From NCBI RefSeq assembly GCF_006757745.1, contig NZ_AP019740.1, forward strand, positions 682,001-746,000: 64,000 bases of DNA. Direction: 5' to 3'. Positions 9,355 to 17,401 of the stretch are shown one piece after another; the first letter of the stretch is position 1, and each line of letters starts with the position of its first letter. This DNA is from Acinetobacter radioresistens DSM 6976 = NBRC 102413 = CIP 103788. GTDB taxonomy: Bacteria; Pseudomonadota; Gammaproteobacteria; Pseudomonadales; Moraxellaceae. The notes below the pieces were generated by a model that ran no database searches, was not told the DNA's origin, and saw nothing but the letters and a program-made list of their open reading frames with translations. Position numbers and translations under genes: made by a program.

Positions 9355-10575
9355 TTAGAATTTGTAACCAATATTTAGACCATAAGCGATAGCATGATTA
9401 CTTTCAAAAGTACCTGCCGCCGTATGAGCACCTGTTACTGCATCAGCATCACCTAACCAGAAGTATTTTACACCTGCACCAATAAAGTAATTTTCAGCCG
9501 GTGAAAAACGTACGCCTGTACCTATACTCCAGTAACCTTCAGTTGGGCCTAGAGTTGTTACAGGATTACCTGCACCAGAATCCCAACCTACTGATACATT
9601 ACCTGCCCACAGATCATTAAATTTACGACCTACACCGACCGTTGCTGAAATCTGATCATCTTTATAGTCAATCAGATTAAAGCCATTTGGTTTGCCAAGA
9701 GCTGGAGTTGATTGACCAAGGACTTGCGATAACTTGCCGAATTTATAAGGTTGAACTGCAAACTTGGACCATTCTACCCATCGTACATTGGCAAATGCGA
9801 CAGTATTTTCCATAATGCCCGTTTGAAAATCGATATTAACTGACTGTGGCGTGGTTAATTCAGTACGTCCAGAAGTAGCACTAATCTGGTTCATTGCACC
9901 ATCAAGTCGAGGATTACCAGTGAGTCCTGCCGCGCCAAAATTCTCATAAGCATTCATATCATGCTCAATTTCAGAACGATAGGTTATAGCAGCTTTTAGG
10001 GCAATCTCAGGAATTTGATAAGCAATACCAGCCAGCCAGCCTACCGATTCGTCTTCACCTGTTTTTAAATCATATCCATTGAAGGCGCTATAAGCATTAC
10101 CGCGTAATTTCACCGTACCATCAACTGTCTGATAAACAGCACCTGCATACAAATTCCAGTTTTGAGTAGGCTGATAGCCAATCAGAAAATTCAGGTTTTG
10201 AGTATCTACTTCAACGGTAGTACCACCTTTAAATGGAACCATACGGTTTTCAACAAAGTTATTATTTCCTTTGTACTCGGCATCAGCACCAAATGGCTGA
10301 TCATAGATCAGACCAAGTGAAATTTTATCAGTAGCCTGAATTTTCAAAGCCGCTGATGGGAAATAGTAGTCACCAGCCATATCACCAGCAACATTCCCAT
10401 TTGCGTCAGTACCTGAAACATCAGGATCAAGGATAGAAATACCTGCCTCAAAATAGTTTCCAGGCTGTAAAAATGCCTGAATAGATTGACCTGAACGGTC
10501 TAAACCACCCGCATTAACCGCAGTGAGAGGGAGTGAGCTAAGAAGAATAGCGGAATAAATTTTATTGAGCTTCAT
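9355..10575 (-). CDS. FadL-family outer membrane transport protein, paralogue 1
   Basis: This is an OMPP1/FadL-type beta-barrel that lets long-chain fatty acids or other hydrophobic substrates cross the outer membrane. The start is ATG 10575 (MKLNKIYSAILLSSLPLTAVNAGG), giving a cleavable signal peptide of about 22 residues and 406 residues in total. The mature N-terminus LDRSGQSIQAFLQPGNYFEAG and the C-terminus AYGLNIGYKF, ending in Phe as outer membrane barrels do, are typical. It is closely related to the gene at 10884-12227 and lies downstream in the same direction, pointing to tandem duplication. Three copies of a GAGTAAATG-type element lie upstream. The actual substrate cannot be read from sequence. 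Confidence 0.88.
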   Translation of the reverse strand: MKLNKIYSAILLSSLPLTAVNAGGLDRSGQSIQAFLQPGNYFEAGISILDPDVSGTDANGNVAGDMAGDYYFPSAALKIQATDKISLGLIYDQPFGADAEYKGNNNFVENRMVPFKGGTTVEVDTQNLNFLIGYQPTQNWNLYAGAVYQTVDGTVKLRGNAYSAFNGYDLKTGEDESVGWLAGIAYQIPEIALKAAITYRSEIEHDMNAYENFGAAGLTGNPRLDGAMNQISATSGRTELTTPQSVNIDFQTGIMENTVAFANVRWVEWSKFAVQPYKFGKLSQVLGQSTPALGKPNGFNLIDYKDDQISATVGVGRKFNDLWAGNVSVGWDSGAGNPVTTLGPTEGYWSIGTGVRFSPAENYFIGAGVKYFWLGDADAVTGAHTAAGTFESNHAIAYGLNIGYKF

Positions 10576-10636
10576 GGTCTTTCCCTGATGCCATCTGTAA
10601 CAAAAAAGTTGAAGGAAAGTAACACAAAACAAAAAA

Positions 10637-10764
10637 GAGTAAATGCTCAGCTCGGTCTAAAAAATGAACTGATGAATGCAAGAAATATACTTGATTAGAG
10701 TAAAAAGACTAAGAATACTGATGTATATAAATGATTTATAAATAAAAAATTAGAGTAAATGTTT
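10637..10764. promoter_or_regulatory. Repeated operator-like elements upstream of fadL paralogue 1
   Basis: Three related elements occur: GAGTAAATGCTC at 10637-10648, the weaker GAGTAAAAAGAC at 10698-10709, and GAGTAAATGTTT at 10753-10764. Their centres are 61 and 55 bases apart. The first is an inverted repeat (GAG/CTC) about 67 bases upstream of the fadL start. The same sequence occurs twice, again 61 bases apart, upstream of the second fadL gene. I infer binding sites for a common, unidentified regulator. Confidence 0.5.
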
Positions 10765-10840
10765 TAAAAATATACCAAGTAAAACCGAATTTTTTTGGCT
10801 AAATTAGCAACACTTGAAATTTGTATAGTAGAGCAGTAAT

Positions 10841-10870
10841 AGAAAGGCTACCGCAAGCGATAGCCTTTCT
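10841..10870 (-). terminator. Intrinsic terminator after fadL paralogue 2
   Basis: Long stem AGAAAGGCTA / TAGCCTTTCT that extends inward through further pairs to a tiny loop. It lies directly downstream of the minus-strand fadL gene and separates the two fadL transcription units. Confidence 0.65.
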
Positions 10871-10883
10871 AAAATAATTTAAC

Positions 10884-12227
10884 TTAGAAACGATAACCGA
10901 TCTTTAGACCATAAGCCCAAGCATCATTATCTTCAAATTCGGCAACGTAAACATCGCTACCGGCCTGAGCACCAGTCTGCGCTTTTGCATCTCCTAACAT
11001 AAAGTATTTCACACCACCTGCAATGAAATAGTTAGGAGCAGGTGAGAATTGTAAACCGAGACCAACATTCCAGTATCCTTCAGTTGGACCAAGGGTAGAG
11101 ACGGGGTTACCTGCACCTGAATCCCAGCCTACAGATACATTACCTGCCCACTGGTCACTTAACTTGCGGCCAACACCGACAGTGGCAGACCATTGATCAT
11201 CTGAATATTCAACCAGATTGAAACCATTTGGCCGATTAACTTGAGGTAATTTTCCTACAACTTCTGATACTTGACCAAACTTATATGGACGAATTGAGAA
11301 GTCTTTCCAGTTGACCCAGCGCACATTAGCAAAGGCTACTGTATTTGCCATAATACCGCTTTGGAAATCAAGGTTTACAGACTGTGGCGTGGTAATCTTA
11401 GTTTTGCCTTCTTGTGCATTAGCAATTAATGCTTGTTGCAATACAGGCGCTAAAGCTGCACCACTTGGCCCTAAGCTTCCTAGTAAGCCGCCTAATTGAC
11501 CAGGAGTAAGAGAGCTTAAGTTATCAGCAATAGTAATTGATTCAGAAGAGTTAACATCGTGCTCAATTTCAGATCGGTAAGTAACAGATGCTTTTAGCGC
11601 AATATCTGGAATTTGAAAAGCAGCACCGGCTAACCAGCCTATATCGCTAGATTCCTTCATATTTGCATCATAACCGTTATATAAGCTATAAGCTCTACCA
11701 CGTAAGCTTACGCTACCTTTAACAGACTGATAAACAGGACCACCATAGATATTAAAGTTTTCGTTTGGTTGAAAACCAAAAATCATAGAAATATTCTGTG
11801 TATCTACTTCAACTTTAGTGTCACCAGTAACCCCACCTACATCTGCTGTTGTGATCGGTAAAGTACCTAAAATTGGATCAGTAGGGTTAGCTACGAATAT
11901 ATTATTACCAGTATATTCTGCGTCAGCTCCGAATGGCTGGTCATAGATTAAGCCGAAGGAAAAATTATCTGTAAGTTGAAGCTTTAGAGCAGCACTTGGA
12001 AAATAATAATCACCAGCCATATCTCCAATATCACGACGAGTAGTAGAAGAACCTGCTTCGCGTCCCGATACATCTGGGTCGAGAACAGAAATCCCCGCTT
12101 CAAAATAATTACCTGGCTGTAAGAATGCAGAGATCGACTGACCTGAACGATCTAAAGCTGCTGCAAATACCCCAGTTGCAGGTAGCATTGCTAAAATCAT
12201 TGCTGTGCTAAGAGTTTTTAATTTCAT
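10884..12227 (-). CDS. FadL-family outer membrane transport protein, paralogue 2
   Basis: The second FadL/OMPP1 barrel of the pair has 447 residues. It starts at ATG 12227 (MKLKTLSTAMILAMLPATGVFA), with a signal peptide cleaved near AFA/AL. It shares the mature start LDRSGQSISAFLQPGNYFEAG and long blocks such as SVGWDSGAGNPV with paralogue 1. Two loops are longer: one near residues 110-125 (PILGTLPITTADVGG) and a Gly/Leu/Ala-rich insertion near 245-280 that probably belongs to an extracellular loop or plug-facing region. The C-terminus ends YGLKIGYRF. Differences concentrated in loops suggest a different substrate preference, but this is inference. Confidence 0.88.
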   Translation of the reverse strand: MKLKTLSTAMILAMLPATGVFAAALDRSGQSISAFLQPGNYFEAGISVLDPDVSGREAGSSTTRRDIGDMAGDYYFPSAALKLQLTDNFSFGLIYDQPFGADAEYTGNNIFVANPTDPILGTLPITTADVGGVTGDTKVEVDTQNISMIFGFQPNENFNIYGGPVYQSVKGSVSLRGRAYSLYNGYDANMKESSDIGWLAGAAFQIPDIALKASVTYRSEIEHDVNSSESITIADNLSSLTPGQLGGLLGSLGPSGAALAPVLQQALIANAQEGKTKITTPQSVNLDFQSGIMANTVAFANVRWVNWKDFSIRPYKFGQVSEVVGKLPQVNRPNGFNLVEYSDDQWSATVGVGRKLSDQWAGNVSVGWDSGAGNPVSTLGPTEGYWNVGLGLQFSPAPNYFIAGGVKYFMLGDAKAQTGAQAGSDVYVAEFEDNDAWAYGLKIGYRF

Positions 12228-12354
12228 TCTAGTCTTTCCTTGAGATACGGGAAGTTTTACGTGCATGATCTATGATTTTTAATTTTGGAGATCATCCTCT
12301 TCCGGGATAAAATCTAACTTAACTCCATGTGACAAAAATAGCACAATTAAACCA

Positions 12355-12428
12355 AGAGTAAATGCTCTATTTGAACTTAAAAATAAAAAAAATATGTTGA
12401 AAAAACATGCTAACTGGAGTAAATGTTC
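12355..12428. promoter_or_regulatory. Two operator-like elements upstream of fadL paralogue 2
   Basis: AGAGTAAATGCTCT (12355-12368) is a perfect AGAG/CTCT inverted repeat, and GAGTAAATGTTC (12417-12428) is a near copy. Their centres are 61 bases apart, about six helical turns, the same spacing as between the first two elements upstream of paralogue 1. They lie about 135 and 196 bases upstream of the fadL start in very AT-rich DNA. Confidence 0.5.
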
Positions 12429-12667
12429 TATAATTTAAAAAGAATAATAAATTAAGTAATTGAAATATAAAAATATTAATTTATCGTTATTATGTAATAA
12501 TCGCTTTTTCCAATTAAAATTTAAAATTTGACTATTCAGATTTTTAAAAATAATCAAGAAAATCAAGAGCAAAATTTAAGCAAATAATTAATTTAAGTGA
12601 ATTCATTGTAGGGAGGAATGGGTTAATTTTCTTTAAACAAGATTTTAAGTAGGAAGTAGTGGGGCAG

Positions 12668-12684
12668 TTTAAGATGATTTTAAG
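12668..12684 (+). promoter_or_regulatory. PmrA-type box upstream of the PAP2 gene
   Basis: TTTAAG-ATGAT-TTTAAG is a perfect direct repeat with an 11-base period, the arrangement recognised by PmrA/BasR-type response regulators. It lies 46-62 bases upstream of the PAP2 start. The same half-site and spacing occur upstream of pmrC. A further imperfect pair (TTTAAA at 12632, TTTAAG at 12644) lies just upstream with a 12-base period. Confidence 0.65.
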
Positions 12685-12729
12685 TAATATCTGTTCAGAT
12701 AAAGAGGATATTTATTTAAATTTTCTGTG

Positions 12730-13389
12730 ATGCAAAACTCAAACTATTTTTTGTCTTATCAGTACATTTTATTATTTATAAATTTCTTTATCTTAAAATT
12801 TTTTTTCCCTGTAGGCGGGTTAATCGATTTATCTCTTATACAACCGTGGGTAAGCCACTCGGGAGAATTCCTATTTCGTGATAGCTGGTATTTGGCGAAA
12901 CTCAACCATAGCTATATAAAAGATATAATTATGGCTGTTTATATCTGCTATTTTATGGGCTGGTTAAGCTCATTTAAGTGCCAAAAACTTAAAATGTATC
13001 AAATGAAGTGGGGCTATTTTTTTCTGGTCTCCCTGTTATGTACCAGTATCGTTGGTCTCATCAAGTCGCAGTCTGCATATGCTTGTCCATGGAATATGAC
13101 TATCCCTTCTATTTCAGGGTTTACTTGGGATTTTTCAGCAAAAAATGGGCATTGCTTTCCAGGCGGCCATGCTTCAACAGGTTTTGCTTTATTAACAGGT
13201 TATTTTGTTTACCGCTTATCTAATATAAAAAAGGCCTGTTTCTTTCTTGTGGCTGGCTTAATACTTGGTTTTGCAATGGGCTGGGCACAGATGATGCGTG
13301 GTGCCCATTTTTTAAGTCATAATCTATGGACATTGTGGATCTGCTGGTGTGTAAATGTTCTGATATACCAGATTATCCTCAAATTTTAA
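12730..13389 (+). CDS. PAP2-family membrane phosphatase, pmrCAB-linked
   Basis: This is a polytopic inner membrane protein of the PAP2 acid-phosphatase superfamily, expected to hydrolyse lipid phosphates or pyrophosphates at the periplasmic face. The three catalytic motifs are visible: K112-x6-CPW (the usual Arg is Cys, as in a known sub-branch), PGGH at residues 144-147, and R190-GAHFLS-H197. The ATG at 12730 (219 residues) directly follows an in-frame GTG at 12727; the nearest ribosome site, AGAGGA, is far, so the start is not certain. The gene converges on pmrB and has a PmrA-type box upstream, suggesting a role in lipid A or lipid-carrier phosphate remodelling alongside PmrC. The substrate is unknown. 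Confidence 0.85.
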   Translation: MQNSNYFLSYQYILLFINFFILKFFFPVGGLIDLSLIQPWVSHSGEFLFRDSWYLAKLNHSYIKDIIMAVYICYFMGWLSSFKCQKLKMYQMKWGYFFLVSLLCTSIVGLIKSQSAYACPWNMTIPSISGFTWDFSAKNGHCFPGGHASTGFALLTGYFVYRLSNIKKACFFLVAGLILGFAMGWAQMMRGAHFLSHNLWTLWICWCVNVLIYQIILKF

Positions 13390-13430
13390 GTACTGACTAG
13401 AGATTCTGGCTCACTACTTTCTACAGGTTT

Positions 13431-14747
13431 TTAAAGAATATTATCTGGTAAAAATATATTGACCTGTAAGCCACCTAATGTCTGGCTGTGTGTAAAACTA
13501 AGCCGTCCCTTTAAACGTTGGGTTGCCTTATGAACAATGGACAGACCTAAGCCACTCCCAATTTCTGTATGCTGATAAACACGGTAAAAACGCTGAAGCA
13601 CCTTTTCGTATAGCATAGGGTCAATACCTGGTCCACTGTCTTCTATCTGTATCAGTGCTCCATTTTCTCTGGCATATACGGAAACATTAATTACACCATT
13701 CTCTGGCGTGTATTTAATGGCGTTATCAATCAGATTAAAAATGATTGAGTGTATGATAGCGGGTTCCGACAAGATACTCACCGGATCCTGCTGCTCCATG
13801 CCCAGATCGATATTCTTTTGTATTGCCAGCTGGATGAGCTCCTCTACACAATTTGTAGCGATATCGCTCACTCTGACCTGCACACCATGCTCAGTTTCTA
13901 AAATATTTGCATCCTGTTGAGCCAGGCTAAGTAATTGACTGACCAGATGCTGGACACGCATTAAACCTCTATTGAGGTTCTTTAAATCAGGATGGTCAGG
14001 AAACTCTTGTAACAGAATCTGTATTTGCAAATTTAATGCAGTAATCGGTGTTCTTAACTCATGAGCTGCATTTGCTATAAATTGCCGCTGCTCTTGCTGT
14101 GAATACTGAATCCGGCTGAATAGAGAGTTGATTTCATTAAGGACTGGTACAATTTCTTGGGGATATTTAAATATTTGAACCGGTTCTAATTCATGTGGCT
14201 CACGCTTTGCAATTTCTTCTTTAAATTCGTCTAAAGGTTTAAGATTGTGGCTGATGATCCAGCCTAATCCCCAGAGCACCAAGGGCATAAACAGCAAGTA
14301 GGGAATAAACATATTACCCGCAAGTTCTAGTGCCAGATGCCGGCGGACAGAAAGCTGCTGGCTAACCTGTATCTGGTCATGCTCAAGTGGGAGCACATAA
14401 GTCCGCCAGATATCACTTGCAGTCTGGTGTGTATAAAAACCGGCTTTTTCTACCGGTGCAACCAGCCGCTTTGACTGGCTTTGATGATCTTGATCAGTAT
14501 ATGCCCATACATCTACAAATAAATCTTCTTCATGGTAGCGCTGATGTTCATCAAACTGGCTTTGGATCTGCTCTGGACCATGGGCGGCAATACGTTCAGC
14601 CAGATTCTGCATCTGGGCATCCAGAATTTCATTAATTTCTTCAAGCGCAATACGATAAGCTGAAAAGACCAGTACACAGCCTAGACTGATACTAAAGAAT
14701 GAAATATAGAGTATGAGCCGTTTTTTTAAGGAGTAATTTGATGACAT
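13431..14747 (-). CDS. pmrB: Sensor histidine kinase PmrB
   Basis: PmrB is the inner membrane sensor that phosphorylates PmrA in response to cationic peptides, metal or acid signals. The 438-residue protein has two transmembrane helices (about residues 11-30 and 147-165) flanking a periplasmic domain, then a HAMP-like linker. The HisKA helix has the phospho-acceptor in NAAHELRTPITAL (His229), followed by the ATPase boxes N (FNLIDNAIKYTPENG), G1 (IEDSGPGIDP) and G2 (GSGLGLSIVHK). It is last in pmrC-pmrA-pmrB, 20 bases after pmrA. Substitutions in this gene are a known route to colistin resistance in Acinetobacter; I see no frame damage but cannot judge point changes. Confidence 0.93.
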   Translation of the reverse strand: MSSNYSLKKRLILYISFFSISLGCVLVFSAYRIALEEINEILDAQMQNLAERIAAHGPEQIQSQFDEHQRYHEEDLFVDVWAYTDQDHQSQSKRLVAPVEKAGFYTHQTASDIWRTYVLPLEHDQIQVSQQLSVRRHLALELAGNMFIPYLLFMPLVLWGLGWIISHNLKPLDEFKEEIAKREPHELEPVQIFKYPQEIVPVLNEINSLFSRIQYSQQEQRQFIANAAHELRTPITALNLQIQILLQEFPDHPDLKNLNRGLMRVQHLVSQLLSLAQQDANILETEHGVQVRVSDIATNCVEELIQLAIQKNIDLGMEQQDPVSILSEPAIIHSIIFNLIDNAIKYTPENGVINVSVYARENGALIQIEDSGPGIDPMLYEKVLQRFYRVYQHTEIGSGLGLSIVHKATQRLKGRLSFTHSQTLGGLQVNIFLPDNIL

Positions 14748-14767
14748 AAAAACTTCGCTGTTTAAGC

Positions 14768-15445
14768 TTAGGCCTGACCCAGACGGTAACCTAAACCGCG
14801 AATAGTCCGGATAAAGTCTTTGCCGAGCTTGGTGCGTAAATGATGTATATAGACCTCAATGGTATTGCTGTTGATTTCAGAATCTATATCGTAGAGCTTA
14901 TCTTCCAGACTGCTTCTGGAAAAAATTTTATAGGGATAACTCATCAAGGGAATAAGGATAGCCCATTCACGCTTGGACAAGTCAATATGTTCATTTTTAA
15001 ACAGGGCAGAATGCTGTTCCAGATCAAGTATCAGGTCGCCATGTTGTAATATCTGTACGGTTTCGGTCTGAATGCTGGTTATAGTGCTGCGACGTAATAG
15101 AGCCTGTATACGTGCCAGTAATTCATCAAATTCATAAGGCTTAACCAGATAATCATCTGCACCTTGATTCAAGCCATCTACCCGGTTGTGTAGCTGGTCG
15201 CGTGCAGAAATAATTAAAACTGGAAGAGTCGGTTTTTGCTGCCGGATCTGCTTGAGGACCTGCATTCCATCCATAAGAGGGAGGCCCAGATCTAGCAGGA
15301 CAATATCAAATTCCTGTGTTTTAAGCAGTTTTAGGCCATCAATACCGTTATTTACCCATTGCACTGCGAACTGCTGATATTGCAGCAGTGTAATGGTGGA
15401 TTCGGCAATCATAAAATCATCTTCAATAATCAGGATTTTATTCAT
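14768..15445 (-). CDS. pmrA: Response regulator PmrA (OmpR/PhoB type)
   Basis: PmrA is the DNA-binding partner of PmrB and activates pmrC and other lipid A modification genes. The 225-residue protein has a receiver domain with the acidic pocket IIEDD, phospho-acceptor Asp52 (VLLDLGLPLMDG) and Lys in YLVKPYEF. It is followed by a winged helix with SNTIEVYIHHLRTKLG and TIRGLGYRL. It begins three bases after the pmrC stop, so it is co-transcribed with pmrC. It presumably recognises the TTTAAG direct repeats noted at 12668 and 17165. Confidence 0.95.
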   Translation of the reverse strand: MNKILIIEDDFMIAESTITLLQYQQFAVQWVNNGIDGLKLLKTQEFDIVLLDLGLPLMDGMQVLKQIRQQKPTLPVLIISARDQLHNRVDGLNQGADDYLVKPYEFDELLARIQALLRRSTITSIQTETVQILQHGDLILDLEQHSALFKNEHIDLSKREWAILIPLMSYPYKIFSRSSLEDKLYDIDSEINSNTIEVYIHHLRTKLGKDFIRTIRGLGYRLGQA

Positions 15446-15448
15446 TTT

Positions 15449-17113
15449 TTATATCCTCAGGCCCGATAGATGATGGCATTGTTGCAGCATATCATGCTGT
15501 GGCTGTATCACTGCACTCTTAATGTTGAGCAGACTGAGCAGGGTAGGAAATAAATTATCCTGGCTCAGATTTTGCTGTTTCTGGTTGGCCAGACAGGCGA
15601 ACTGCACAGGGTGCTGCTGTTTCCAGCTCTCTGAAAACCACATTAACATTGGAATATGGGTTTGCTGGCTGGGTGCAATGGCATAAGGCGAACCATGTAA
15701 ATATAAACCATGCTCTCCAGTAGATTCACCATGATCCGACAAATACCATAGCGCGCTCTGATAGTGTTGGTTTCCTTCTAAGGTTTGTATAAGCTCGGCA
15801 AGCACATGATCGGTGTAAACTATTGAATTATCGTAGCTGTTAATTAAAGACTCGGCACTACAACCCTGAATGGCATTGGTATTACATGTCGGTTGGAACG
15901 GCTGGTATGCTGCTGTTGAGCGCTTAAAATAAGCCGGGCCATGACTTCCTGCCTGATGCAGAACAATCAGGCGTGGTGTCTTATCTGTCTCTGGAATACT
16001 GGCCAGATAAGCCTGGAGTGCCTCAGGCAAGATTTCATCATGACATTCTCCCTCTATACACCACTTCTGTTTAAGGGATTTATTGAATTCATATTGTTCT
16101 ATGCGGTTGCAGACGCCTTTACAGCCTGAGTTATTATCTACCCAGGTTACTTTGTAGCCCGCACGCTGGGCAATATCTAGCAAGCCTTCCCGGTGTGATG
16201 CCAGCTGTTCATCATACTGCTGGCGCGGCATACCGGAAAACATGCAGGGAACTGAAACTGCCGTGGCTGTTCCACAAGAACTGACCTGACTGAAATTTAT
16301 AATATCCAGTTTAGATAGTTCTGGATTGGTCGCTCTGGTATATCCGTTTAAAGCAAAGCTTTCGGCACGGGCAGTTTCACCTACTACCAGAACCATAAGC
16401 TGGGGTTTTTTCGAATCTGATACCGGTAAAATTAAATGTGCATCTTCTCCATATTTAATAAGCGGCAAATTCTGTCTTGGCGCTTTCTTTTTATAATACG
16501 AAATGCTAGATGCGATTACATTTTGTGGGCTGATCATACCTTTTAGATCACGATGTTCACGAAAGATAGCTGCATAATCAATATAGAAGGTAAATAGCAT
16601 CAAGCCGGCCAGAACCAATGAGGTAAGCGCACCGAACATTTTAGAAATAAAAACTTTAGATAAAGCTTCAGTTTTTATTTTGACTAAGCCTAGCAATGAT
16701 AAAGGCAGCAAGACAAAGCCAAGACTCCACAAAACAAATTGCCAGGAGAGCAGATCCAATACTTCGTGCTGATCGGTCTGTAATGCATTCTGAATTTGGT
16801 CAGCTGATATACCTATGCCCAGACTGTTAACAAAATAAGCTGAAAAACCGCCTAAAAGAATGAAGATGACAGCAAAGAATCGAATGTTCCATTTCCACTG
16901 CAGCAACTGAAAAATCAGGTTGTAGATACTCACCACTACAATGACTGTTGCCATTAAAAATAACCATGCCTTGATTCCCTGGTAAGGTGTGAGCTGCATC
17001 ATCTTCATATAAAAAGAAAGATTCAGGGCAACGCCAAACCATATAGACAGGATTAAATTGAAGATATTAAGTGAAATAGGCGGAAACTTGTTCTGGAGTC
17101 GTCTGAATATCAT
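15449..17113 (-). CDS. pmrC: Lipid A phosphoethanolamine transferase PmrC (EptA family)
   Basis: PmrC transfers phosphoethanolamine from phosphatidylethanolamine to lipid A phosphates in the periplasm, lowering surface charge and polymyxin binding. The 554-residue protein has five N-terminal membrane helices (residues about 15-175) and a sulfatase-fold periplasmic domain. The metal and nucleophile motif VVGETARAESFALNGYTR places the catalytic Thr at 247, and the distal metal ligands appear in WYLSDHGESTGEHG. Paired cysteines in the catalytic domain fit the family's disulfides. It leads the pmrCAB operon and has a PmrA-type box about 50 bases upstream of its start. Confidence 0.95.
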   Translation of the reverse strand: MIFRRLQNKFPPISLNIFNLILSIWFGVALNLSFYMKMMQLTPYQGIKAWLFLMATVIVVVSIYNLIFQLLQWKWNIRFFAVIFILLGGFSAYFVNSLGIGISADQIQNALQTDQHEVLDLLSWQFVLWSLGFVLLPLSLLGLVKIKTEALSKVFISKMFGALTSLVLAGLMLFTFYIDYAAIFREHRDLKGMISPQNVIASSISYYKKKAPRQNLPLIKYGEDAHLILPVSDSKKPQLMVLVVGETARAESFALNGYTRATNPELSKLDIINFSQVSSCGTATAVSVPCMFSGMPRQQYDEQLASHREGLLDIAQRAGYKVTWVDNNSGCKGVCNRIEQYEFNKSLKQKWCIEGECHDEILPEALQAYLASIPETDKTPRLIVLHQAGSHGPAYFKRSTAAYQPFQPTCNTNAIQGCSAESLINSYDNSIVYTDHVLAELIQTLEGNQHYQSALWYLSDHGESTGEHGLYLHGSPYAIAPSQQTHIPMLMWFSESWKQQHPVQFACLANQKQQNLSQDNLFPTLLSLLNIKSAVIQPQHDMLQQCHHLSGLRI

Positions 17114-17127
17114 AAAGGCATTGATAC

Positions 17128-17164
17128 TTTCAGCTTGTATGGAATTTTAATGTAAAAGCTGAAA
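17128..17164. repeat. Inverted repeat in the pmrC leader
   Basis: Perfect 9-bp arms TTTCAGCTT (17128-17136) and AAGCTGAAA (17156-17164) with a 19-nt loop. It abuts the PmrA-type box and spans the likely -10 region and start of the pmrC transcript. It could be an RNA hairpin or a second operator. Confidence 0.45.
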
Positions 17165-17181
17165 CTTAAATGATACTTAAA
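17165..17181 (-). promoter_or_regulatory. PmrA-type box upstream of pmrC
   Basis: Read on the minus strand it is TTTAAG-TATCA-TTTAAG, a perfect direct repeat with an 11-base period. It lies 52 bases upstream of the pmrC ATG; the proximal half-site is placed to act as the -35 region, with a TAAAAT-like -10 about 15 bases on. This fits autoregulation of pmrCAB by PmrA. Confidence 0.7.
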
Positions 17182-17256
17182 TCAGGGAAGAGGAGAGACA
17201 AAATATGCAAAAGACTTTGCAATCATTAAAGAGATGTATACTGATTTAAAAGGATG

Positions 17257-17329
17257 TGTGCCCTGCGGGACTCGAACCCACGTCGGTCGCTTAGGAGGCA
17301 ACTGCTCTATCCAGTTAAGCTAAAGGCAC
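17257..17329 (-). tRNA. tRNA-Arg (anticodon CCT)
   Basis: A 73-nt cloverleaf can be folded on the minus strand: acceptor GTGCCTT/AGGGCAC, D stem GCTT/GAGC, anticodon stem GTTGC/GCGAC with loop CTCCTAA (anticodon CCT at 17295-17293), variable loop CGAC, and T stem GTGGG/CCCGC around TTCGAGT. The discriminator is A, and CCA is not encoded (next bases CAT). It reads AGG codons. Confidence 0.95.
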
Positions 17330-17349
17330 AAAGAAGACTTATTATAAAT

Positions 17350-17381
17350 GAAAAAGTTACTGTCTCAACAATAACTTTTTC
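17350..17381 (-). terminator. Intrinsic terminator after the AroP-type permease
   Basis: Perfect 10-bp arms GAAAAAGTTA / TAACTTTTTC with a 12-nt loop, lying between the permease stop and the tRNA-Arg gene. It is A/T-tailed on both sides. Confidence 0.6.
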
Positions 17382-17401
17382 AAAATAGAATTTTATGGAC
17401 T

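Noticed and set aside
17257-17329. tRNA-Arg as an integration site for an island
   Set aside because: The flanking genes on both sides are core-type, and I found no repeated 3' end of the tRNA in the window.
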